This document shows, one piece after another, positions 1 through 5,497 of a stretch of 5,497 nucleotides of DNA. Source of the DNA: Lachnospiraceae bacterium (GTDB lineage Bacteria > Bacillota > Clostridia > Lachnospirales > Lachnospiraceae); assembly GCA_003447295.1 (NCBI GenBank), contig DLZQ01000022.1, positions 1 to 5,497 of the forward strand. The letters run 5' to 3'. The notes beneath the pieces were generated by a model. That model saw only the letters and a list, made by a program, of their open reading frames with translations, had not been told where the DNA came from and did not search any database. How positions within the stretch are numbered: the first letter of the stretch is position 1; every line of letters starts with the position of its first letter. Position numbers and translations under genes: made by a program.

Positions 1-117
1 GTGGCGTTTGCCCTGTTCCTGCTGTTCTATCCGGTATTGTCCGGGCAGCCGGTGGATGTGGATTTTGTAATAAAATACTTACGTTGGAGACCGACCTGGG
101 TATTAATCTCTGGTTAA
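1..117 (+). CDS. C-terminal end of a PMT/ArnT-like membrane glycosyltransferase (partial)
   Basis: Frame 1 is open from the first base of the window to TAA at 115-117 and gives the last 38 residues of a protein whose start lies outside. It begins with a hydrophobic helix (FALFLLFYP) followed by YPVLSGQPV, then DFVIKYLRW and a closing Trp-containing segment. A last transmembrane helix, a YPVxSGxPV turn, and a short soluble tail with a KYLRW-like element form the usual C-terminus of bacterial dolichyl-phosphate-mannose-protein mannosyltransferase-like (PMT, GT39) proteins. These transfer sugar from a polyprenyl-phosphate carrier at the outer membrane face. The next gene starts 14 bases after this stop on the same strand, so the two are probably co-transcribed. 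The acceptor and sugar cannot be read from this fragment. The family call rests on a short but characteristic stretch. Confidence 0.72.
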   Translation: MAFALFLLFYPVLSGQPVDVDFVIKYLRWRPTWVLISG

Positions 118-124
118 GAGGGAG
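117..124 (+). promoter_or_regulatory. Ribosome binding site deciding the 132 start
   Basis: AGAGGGAG lies 7 bases upstream of ATG at 132 and overlaps the last base of the preceding stop codon. It supports ATG 132 rather than the in-frame TTG at 84. That TTG lies inside the preceding coding region and would add 16 polar, charged residues ahead of a normal membrane-protein N-terminus. The placement suggests translational coupling to the upstream transferase gene. Confidence 0.65.
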
Positions 125-131
125 ATATCAC

Positions 132-1793
132 ATGAATAGGATAAAATTTAATTTATTTCAACTTGCCGCTATGATTGGAAGCATCCTTTTTCTGTTTTTA
201 ACCGGAAGTCTGCTGCTCCATAATCCTTCTTTTTCTACTTGGGGCAGTGCTCTTGTTTTCCTGTGTTTCCTGCTTTACTTTCTTCACAGGACTCATGGAA
301 AAGAAGCTTTCTGCGACAAAATATATCCGTATTGCCTGATCGGATTTGTCATACTGTTTGGAATCTTTCAGTTTTCCCGGATCGAAGAATTACGTTTCCA
401 GCCCAGCTTTGATCTGGATGCCATCTATGGCGGTGCCATTCAATGGCTGGAAACCGGAAGTTTTCCGAATTACTATGACTATTTTGACTGGTTTCCCAAT
501 AACCTGGGCGGTCTTATGTTTCTCTATGTGCTATTTCGAATTGGCACCGTATTTACCGGAGATTACTTTCTGATTGCGGCATATGGCAACGGACTTTTAC
601 TGCTGCTAACACTTGTTATTGCCAGCCTCACGACACGTAAATTATTCGGAAGCCGCCACGGTTTGTTGACTTTACTGGTCAGCATATGTTTTCTGCCGTT
701 TTCCTTTATGGCTGACGCCTTTTATACAGACTCTCTGTCTCTGCTTTTTCCGATTTTCCTGTTTTATCTGTCTCTGTTTACGGATGTTCCGGATTGGAAG
801 AAAAAGATTGCCATATATCTACTGTCGGGACTTACTGCCACGATCGGAATTTTTATCAAACCTACTGTCTGCATCATGGTGATTGCTATTGTACTGTCTT
901 TTCTTTTTCAGAAAAAATGGAAGAAAGCAGGCGGATATGTGCTGAGTATCAGTCTGATCTATCTCGTGGTTTCGCTGATTTTTCACAATTACATGTACTC
1001 CGTCCATCTGGACCCTGGTCTGGCTGCCATTAAGAATACGCCTTCCCTGCACTGGATCATGATGGGGCTTACCGGAAACGGAGGATACAATCCGGCAGAT
1101 TATGAATTCACACGTTCCTTCCAAAACCCTGCCTTGCGAAATCAGGCGCTTTGGAGTGAGATTGGAAACCGTATCTCCGAAAACGGTCTTACCGGTATGC
1201 TTGCCCTTTATGCAAGAAAGCTTCATCGCTGTTTCGGAGATGGCACTTTGGCACTTTCTGATTTTTTGGATGACAGTCCCGTTCATTCTTCCTGGCTTCA
1301 TTCTTTTATTTTATACAGTGGGGAAAAATATCATTCTTATCAGGCTGTCTGCAATATGGTTTTCTATGCATTGCTTGTGCTGCTGGTAATTGCTGCTGTG
1401 AATTGTATTCGCAGGACCGCATCACCATCTTCTGTTACCTCTGACACCCTTGTATCGGATCCGATCACCGCTTTGCAGGCGCCTTTGTTGGCTATTATCG
1501 GCATCACCGTGTTCCTTATGCATTGGGAAACAAGTGCACGCTACATCACCAACTATGTTCCGGTCCTACTGATTGTTTCCGTTTACGGAATAGAATGTTT
1601 ACATGAAAGTATTGTTCTTTCCTCTGTAAAAAAACGGATTATCTCTTTTGTGGAACGTTACCCGGAAGAAATAAAAATCTTTTGTGCTGCTATTGGTTTT
1701 CGTATTATATTCTATCTGTTTTCCATAGTTGTTATGGCGGTCATGGGCGATTATTCCGGCGGAATCACTTTTTCGGATTTTCTGGAGGTATAG
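132..1793 (+). CDS. GT-C membrane glycosyltransferase, N-terminal half of an amber-interrupted fusion
   Basis: This reads as 553 residues from ATG 132 to TAG 1791-1793. It is a polytopic membrane protein with roughly ten or more hydrophobic helices, starting near residues 9-29, 38-52 and 66-82. Signs of a GT39-like GT-C enzyme are an acidic first outer loop (FDLDAIYGGA, residues 93-102, Asp94 and Asp96), a WFPNNLGGL motif at 120-128, YTDSLSLLFP at 198-207, a large outer loop around 290-400, and SARYITNYVPVLL at 468-480. Such enzymes move sugar from a polyprenyl-phosphate donor to a cell-surface glycan or protein; the exact sugar is unknown. The GT39-like part seems to end near residue 500. 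Residues 505-553 (a charged linker and one transmembrane helix, about 515-537) look like the beginning of the PIG-V-like domain that continues after the stop. The TAG therefore appears to be a disruption and not the natural end. If the stop is real, this half may still fold and act, carrying an orphan helix at its end. Confidence 0.78.
   Translation: MNRIKFNLFQLAAMIGSILFLFLTGSLLLHNPSFSTWGSALVFLCFLLYFLHRTHGKEAFCDKIYPYCLIGFVILFGIFQFSRIEELRFQPSFDLDAIYGGAIQWLETGSFPNYYDYFDWFPNNLGGLMFLYVLFRIGTVFTGDYFLIAAYGNGLLLLLTLVIASLTTRKLFGSRHGLLTLLVSICFLPFSFMADAFYTDSLSLLFPIFLFYLSLFTDVPDWKKKIAIYLLSGLTATIGIFIKPTVCIMVIAIVLSFLFQKKWKKAGGYVLSISLIYLVVSLIFHNYMYSVHLDPGLAAIKNTPSLHWIMMGLTGNGGYNPADYEFTRSFQNPALRNQALWSEIGNRISENGLTGMLALYARKLHRCFGDGTLALSDFLDDSPVHSSWLHSFILYSGEKYHSYQAVCNMVFYALLVLLVIAAVNCIRRTASPSSVTSDTLVSDPITALQAPLLAIIGITVFLMHWETSARYITNYVPVLLIVSVYGIECLHESIVLSSVKKRIISFVERYPEEIKIFCAAIGFRIIFYLFSIVVMAVMGDYSGGITFSDFLEV
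1791..1793 (+). other. In-frame amber codon interrupting a two-domain glycosyltransferase gene
   Basis: TAG is codon 554 counted from ATG 132. The codons on both sides are in the same frame, which stays open for another 337 codons to TAA at 2805-2807. The residues read FSDFLEV, stop, then KRWDSQHYLNIAENGY. In PIG-V-like proteins the conserved W-D motif is commonly preceded two to three residues earlier by another aromatic or Trp, so Trp (TGG) is the likely ancestral codon and a single G-to-A change explains the stop. The frame is unchanged, so no insertion or deletion is needed. Nothing here shows a recoding element: the next base is A, and I see no obvious strong stem-loop just downstream. 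Confidence 0.75.
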
Positions 1794-2807
1794 AAACGCT
1801 GGGATTCACAGCATTACCTTAATATTGCCGAGAATGGCTATGCGGGTGCCATAGAAAACGGAGAACATATTTTTTTGGTGTTTTATCCGCTACTGCCGTG
1901 GCTTTTGCGCTGTCTTGGTTTTTTCTTCCACGACATGCGCTTCTGCGGAATTTTACTTTCAACCATATGCTATGGAATCGGCTGTATCTTTTTATATAAA
2001 AATGAAAAAACAGAGTTTAATAAGCAAGCCGCACTGACCGCTACATTGGCCATCAGCGTCTTCCCCTTCGGATTCTTTTTCGGCTCCATTATGACAGAGT
2101 CCCTGTTCTTCGCCATTGCTTCTGCCTTTCTTTACTATGTGAGGCAGCATAAATGGTCTATGGTTGCCATCCTCGGTTTTCTCGCCTGTCTGACAAAGGT
2201 ACAGGGACTGCTTTTGGCATTTGCCGTGCTGGTGGAACTATTTTATTCTGAAGGTGGAGTTACCCTGCTCCGCGGCAAAAAATGGAGAGATTTCCTGCAC
2301 AAGGTGCTTCTCCCCGGTTGTCAGGCTGCTGTCATGCTGTTTGGCTTTGTCGTATATCTTCTGATCAATTATCAGGTAGAGGGGGATCCTTTCCGTTTCC
2401 TGTATTATCAGTCCAATCACTGGTACAACGGATTTGCTCCGATCTGGACAACGCTGCACTATATCATTCAAAACACCATCACCGGCTGGTACACCTCCAC
2501 CGGTATGTGCCTATGGGTACCGGAACTCGTGTTGTTTTTTGTCTATATCGCAGGTATCATTTATGGTTTCCGCAGGAAAATGCGTCCCATGTACCTCGCC
2601 TACCTGATTGCCTTTTTCCTGCTGACCTACTCCTCGAGCTGGCTGATCAGTGCCGGACGCTATACCCTGTCTGCCCTGCCGCTGTTTCTGCTTGAAGGTG
2701 ATTGGCTGCAACGTCATGAAAAACTCAAATTCCTCATATTACTGCTTTCATCCATGCTTATGATGCTGTATTTTGTGGGATATTTCAGTTGGAAACAGAT
2801 CATGTAA
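1794..2807 (+). pseudogene. PIG-V-like mannosyltransferase domain, C-terminal half of the interrupted fusion gene
   Basis: This is the frame continuing after the TAG: 337 residues ending at TAA 2805-2807. It opens with KRWDSQHYLNIAENGY, the signature loop of the PIG-V/GPI-mannosyltransferase-like GT-C family, in which the Asp after Trp and the HY pair belong to the active-site region. Numbering the fusion from ATG 132, it continues with FYPLLPW (584-590), MTESLFF (654-660, the family's T/S-E-S element), a helix with CLTKVQGLLL (686-695), and SAGRYTLSALPLF near the end (Arg843, Tyr844). About eight hydrophobic helices are visible. Together with residues 505-553 before the stop, the domain is about 387 residues, close to bacterial family members. 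The only visible restart is TTG at 1875 with a weak GGAGA at 1860-1864. That product (310 residues) would lack the first helix and the WD/HY loop, so it is unlikely to be catalytic. If the stop is read through, or is a sequence error, this is a normal domain and not a relic. Confidence 0.7.
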
Positions 2808-2844
2808 AAACCGACTCCCTCAGACACAGACAGCGCATATCCAT

Positions 2845-2890
2845 AAAAAAACAGTGCCCGGATCATATCTTTTATGATCCGGGCACTGTT
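2845..2890. terminator. Intrinsic terminator between convergent operons, mainly for the minus-strand ABC genes
   Basis: Bases 2850-2867 and 2873-2890 form a perfect 18-bp inverted repeat with a GC-rich centre (GTGCCCGGATC) and a 5-base loop at 2868-2872. On the left lies a run of seven A (2845-2851, overlapping the stem base), which becomes a T tract directly after the hairpin on the minus strand. The stem starts 22 bases beyond the ABC stop codon, an ideal placement. For plus-strand transcripts the hairpin begins 42 bases after the glycosyltransferase stop, but it is followed by TTCTCTATAATCTT, a weak T tract, so termination in that direction should be less efficient. It is the only structured element in the 105-base intergenic region. 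Confidence 0.88.
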
Positions 2891-2912
2891 CTCTATAATC
2901 TTGGGAATATCC

Positions 2913-4838
2913 TTAGCCTTCGGCGATGGCATGACCGGTGTACAGCTGGTAATATCTGCCCTTCTGAGCGATAAGTTCGTCATGACTGCCTCTCTCGATG
3001 ATGCGTCCCTGTTCCAGGACCATAATACAGTCACTGTTTTTAACAGTAGAGAGTCTGTGGGCGATGACAAAGGTGGTTCTGCCCTTCATCAGCTTATCCA
3101 TGCCGTCCTGTACAATCTTCTCAGTACGGGTATCGATGGAGCTGGTAGCCTCATCCAGAATCAGTACCGGCGGATCCGCTACTGCGGCTCTGGCAATGGA
3201 CAGAAGCTGTCTCTGTCCCTGGCTTAAGTTCGCGCCGTCACCGGTGAGGACTGTGTTGTAGCCATCCGGAAGCTGACGGATAAAGGTATCCGCATTCGCT
3301 AACTTCGCTGCTGCGATAACTTCCTCGTCGGTAGCATCCAGCTTACCGAAACGAATATTGTCCATTACGGTAGCAGTGAACAGATGGGTATCCTGCAGTA
3401 CGATACCTAAGGATTTTCTCAGATCCGCTTTCTTGATCTTGTTAATATTAATGCCGTCGTAACGGATCTTACCATCCTGAATATCATAGAAACGGTTGAT
3501 CAGGTTCGTGATCGTGGTCTTACCGGCGCCGGTGGATCCTACAAATGCGATCTTCTGACCGGGCTTTGCATACATCTCGATGTTATGCAGAACGATCTTG
3601 TCGTCGTTGTAGCCAAAATCCACATCGTCGAATACCACTTCACCCTGTAATTCAATATAATCTACCGTACCGTCTGCCTGGTGTACATGCTTCCATGCCC
3701 ACATACCGGTTCTCTCGGGACACTCTACGATCTTGCCGTCTACCTTTTTCGCACGTACCAGCGTTACATAGCCTTCGTCGGCCTCTACTTTTTCATCCAG
3801 CAGATCAAAAACTCTCTTGGCACCTGCCTGTGCCATGACGATACTGTTCAACTGCTGGCTGACCTGACTGATCGGCATGTTGAAGCTTTTGTTAAAGGTT
3901 AAGAAGCTGGCCAGCTTACCTAAGGTCAATCCTGCGAAACCGCCCAGTGCCATAGCACCGCCGACGATAGCACATACCACATAGCTTAAGTTACCCAGCT
4001 GTGCATTGATAGGTCCCATCAGGTTAGCAAACTTATTTGCATTATAAGCACTTTCGCACAACTCGTCGTTCAACTTTTTGAACTCTTCCAGGCTCTTGTC
4101 TTCGTGACAAAATACCTTGACTACCTTCTGGCCTTCCATCATTTCTTCGATATAGCCATTCACGGTACCGATATTCTTCTGCTGCTTTACGAAATATTTT
4201 CCGCTTAAGCCTGCAACTTTACCTGTGACAAACATCATCAGTGCCACCATGATCAGACTGACTGCTGTCAGCGGGATACTCAGTACCAGCATACTTCCCA
4301 GCGTACCCACTACGGTAATAAAACTGGAAAATACCTGCGGGATACTCTGGCTGATCATCTGACGCAGAGTATCAATATCATTGGTGTAGATGGACATGAT
4401 ATCACCATGGGAATGGGTATCAAAATACTTGATCGGCAGCTTCTCCATGTGTTCAAACAGATCATCACGGAGACTCTTCAATGTTCCCTGCGTTATCGTC
4501 ACCATGATACGGTTGTAAGCATACGTAGCCGCTACACCCACCAGATAAAAGCCTGCCACACGGATAATTTCCCGGAACAGATTGCCAAAGTCCGGAGTCT
4601 CCTGTCCGATCATGGGCAGGATATAGTCATCGATCAGCCTCTGCATGAACAGAGTACCCTGAATACTCGCCACAACACTCAGTACGATACAGATCAATAC
4701 AAAAATGAAGTGAATGCCGTAGTTTTTGAAAATATACGCCATCAGTCGCTTAAATATTTTTCCCGGATTGTCAACGCGCGTACCGCCCTGCATTCTTCTG
4801 CCGGGTCCACGCATTCCGCCGCCCATAGGTCCTGGCAT
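2913..4838 (-). CDS. ABC exporter half-transporter, catalytic-site subunit of a heterodimer
   Basis: The protein has 641 residues, with ATG at 4838-4836 and TAA at 2915-2913. It has a full type IV exporter layout: a Gly/Arg/Met-rich cytosolic tail (1-20), a transmembrane domain with six helices (about 42-60, 91-108, 169-187, 190-206 and a pair in 281-315), and a nucleotide-binding domain from about residue 398. The motifs are Walker A GSTGAGKT (434-441), Q-loop Gln482, signature LSQGQ (538-542), Walker B VLILDE with catalytic Glu563, D-loop SSID, and H-switch His594. The signature has Gln for the first Gly of LSGGQ, so the ATP site it completes on its partner is expected to be weak. Its own Walker A/B/His should form the active site with the partner's SGGQ. 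An insert of about 40 residues (357-398, with RTGMWAWKH) precedes the nucleotide-binding domain. It overlaps the upstream subunit gene by one base (TAATG). Related pairs are annotated as multidrug or lipid exporters; the substrate cannot be told here. Confidence 0.95.
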   Translation of the reverse strand: MPGPMGGGMRGPGRRMQGGTRVDNPGKIFKRLMAYIFKNYGIHFIFVLICIVLSVVASIQGTLFMQRLIDDYILPMIGQETPDFGNLFREIIRVAGFYLVGVAATYAYNRIMVTITQGTLKSLRDDLFEHMEKLPIKYFDTHSHGDIMSIYTNDIDTLRQMISQSIPQVFSSFITVVGTLGSMLVLSIPLTAVSLIMVALMMFVTGKVAGLSGKYFVKQQKNIGTVNGYIEEMMEGQKVVKVFCHEDKSLEEFKKLNDELCESAYNANKFANLMGPINAQLGNLSYVVCAIVGGAMALGGFAGLTLGKLASFLTFNKSFNMPISQVSQQLNSIVMAQAGAKRVFDLLDEKVEADEGYVTLVRAKKVDGKIVECPERTGMWAWKHVHQADGTVDYIELQGEVVFDDVDFGYNDDKIVLHNIEMYAKPGQKIAFVGSTGAGKTTITNLINRFYDIQDGKIRYDGININKIKKADLRKSLGIVLQDTHLFTATVMDNIRFGKLDATDEEVIAAAKLANADTFIRQLPDGYNTVLTGDGANLSQGQRQLLSIARAAVADPPVLILDEATSSIDTRTEKIVQDGMDKLMKGRTTFVIAHRLSTVKNSDCIMVLEQGRIIERGSHDELIAQKGRYYQLYTGHAIAEG

Positions 4839-5497
4839 TATGACTCACCTCCATTCTCATCAAAGTCGCCGCCACCCGTCTGGGTCTGGGCTTCATATAC
4901 TTCTTTATAAATGTTATTGGTACGAAGCAGTTCTTCATGGGATGCAAATGCATCGATCCTGCCGTTATCCATTACGATGATGCGGTCCGCATCCTGAATG
5001 CTGGAGATACGCTGTGCGATGATGATCTTCGTCGTACCGGGGATCTCCGTGGCAAATGCCTTGCGGATCTTCGCATCGGTAGCAGTATCCACGGCACTGG
5101 TGGAATCATCCAGGATCAGTACCCTCGGCTTTTTCAGCAGTGCTCTGGCAATACACAGTCTCTGCTTCTGTCCGCCAGATACGTTACTTCCGCCCTGCTC
5201 AATATAAGTATTGTATTTTCCAGGCATCTTTTCAATAAATTCATCGGCGCATGCCAGACGGCAGGCACGGATGCATTCCTCTTCGGTGGCGTTCTCGTCG
5301 CCCCAACGGAGGTTCTCCAAGATTGTACCGGAGAACAGCACGTTTTTCTGCAATACCACGGATACCTCATTACGTAAGGTTTCCAGATCGTAGGTTCTGA
5401 CATCCTTGCCGCCGACATAAACGGTACCCTCAGTGACATCATACAGACGGCTGATGAGGTTCACCAGACTGGTCTTAGAGCTTCCGGTACCACCCAG
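4838..5497 (-). CDS. ABC exporter half-transporter, degenerate-site subunit (partial, nucleotide-binding domain only)
   Basis: The frame is open from the window edge at 5497 to TAA at 4840-4838 and gives the last 219 residues. The transmembrane domain and start codon lie outside. In fragment numbering: Walker A GGTGSSKT (2-9), with Ser in place of the Gly just before Lys; Q-loop Gln50; signature VSGGQ (106-110); Walker B VLILDD (126-131), with Asp131 where the catalytic Glu is expected; D-loop SAVDT; and Gln162 where the H-switch His normally sits (IIAQRISS). It ends in a polar, Gly/Glu-rich tail (TQTGGGDFDENGGES). In BmrC/LmrC/TM287-type subunits, loss of Glu and His marks the non-hydrolysing site, while the intact SGGQ serves the partner's active site. 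The gene directly precedes the partner with a one-base overlap. The family is certain; the substrate is unknown. Confidence 0.94.
   Translation of the reverse strand: MGGTGSSKTSLVNLISRLYDVTEGTVYVGGKDVRTYDLETLRNEVSVVLQKNVLFSGTILENLRWGDENATEEECIRACRLACADEFIEKMPGKYNTYIEQGGSNVSGGQKQRLCIARALLKKPRVLILDDSTSAVDTATDAKIRKAFATEIPGTTKIIIAQRISSIQDADRIIVMDNGRIDAFASHEELLRTNNIYKEVYEAQTQTGGGDFDENGGES
4845..4852 (-). promoter_or_regulatory. Strong ribosome binding site inside the upstream ABC gene
   Basis: On the minus strand GGAGGTGA lies 6 bases before ATG 4838 and inside the last codons of the upstream subunit. With the TAATG stop/start overlap it fixes the start of the downstream subunit and indicates coupled translation, which suits equal production of two halves of a heterodimer. 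Confidence 0.85.

Noticed and set aside
84..131. Earlier TTG start at 84 for the glycosyltransferase
   Set aside because: It lies inside the preceding transferase's coding frame, has no ribosome binding site, and adds a polar leader. ATG 132 has AGAGGGAG 7 bases upstream.
819..1301. 160-codon open frame on the minus strand inside the glycosyltransferase
   Set aside because: It is antisense to a well-supported membrane protein. Its product is a low-complexity basic/polar mix with no recognisable domain or ribosome binding site, and it looks like a shadow frame.
1791..1793. Pyrrolysine, selenocysteine-like or phage-type TAG recoding
   Set aside because: The other two complete or terminal genes end in TAA, there is no phage context, no PYLIS-like hairpin is evident downstream, and the family expectation at this site is Trp. 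A point mutation or sequence error is simpler.
1780..1875. Frameshift instead of nonsense mutation
   Set aside because: The reading frame before and after the TAG is identical and both sides match one domain, so no insertion or deletion is needed.
2808..2912. Small gene or promoter in the convergent intergenic region
   Set aside because: The region is dominated by the terminator hairpin. Both flanking operons point into it, and no coding frame with a ribosome binding site is seen.
4407..4910. 167-codon open frame on the plus strand opposite the ABC genes
   Set aside because: It lies antisense across the junction of two certain ABC exporter genes. Its composition is Ser/His/Arg-rich, as expected for a shadow of biased codons.

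Overview
The window looks like a chromosomal segment of a Gram-positive, gut-type Clostridia (Lachnospiraceae-like). This is an inference from the strong GGAGG-type ribosome binding sites, the moderate base composition, and protein styles common in that group: a Gly/Arg/Met-rich N-terminus on an ABC exporter, a GGTGSSKT Walker A, and PMT-type glycosyltransferases. It is not proven from the window alone. Two gene blocks converge on one hairpin terminator, and there is no gene-free stretch longer than about 105 bases.

Left block, plus strand (1-2807): membrane glycosyltransferases of the GT-C type, which use polyprenyl-phosphate-linked sugars at the outer face of the membrane. The window opens inside the last 38 codons of a PMT/ArnT-like transferase. 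Fourteen bases later a second GT-C protein starts at 132 and reads to an in-frame TAG at 1791-1793. The same frame then stays open to 2807. The part after the TAG begins with the conserved WD-x-x-HY...IA..GY motif of the PIG-V-like mannosyltransferase family. The simplest reading is one 891-codon fusion gene (GT39-like N-terminal half plus PIG-V-like C-terminal half) interrupted by a single TGG-to-TAG (Trp to amber) change. It could be a natural nonsense mutation, a sequence error, or less likely a recoded stop.

Middle (2808-2912): a short convergent intergenic region with a perfect 18-bp stem and 5-nt loop. A run of seven T lies on the minus-strand exit side, so it mainly ends the ABC operon and may also serve the glycosyltransferase transcript.

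Right block, minus strand (2913-5497): two ABC exporter half-transporter genes joined by a one-base TAATG overlap. The upstream gene is cut by the window edge and only its nucleotide-binding domain is present. Their ATPase motifs are complementary. The upstream subunit has a degenerate Walker A, Asp instead of the catalytic Glu, and Gln instead of the H-switch His, but a good SGGQ signature. The downstream subunit has normal Walker A/B and His but an LSQGQ signature. This is the pattern of a heterodimeric exporter (BmrCD, LmrCD and TM287/288 type) with one active and one degenerate ATP site.

I see no CRISPR, insertion sequence, tRNA or riboswitch. The main item worth a second look is the amber-interrupted fusion glycosyltransferase.
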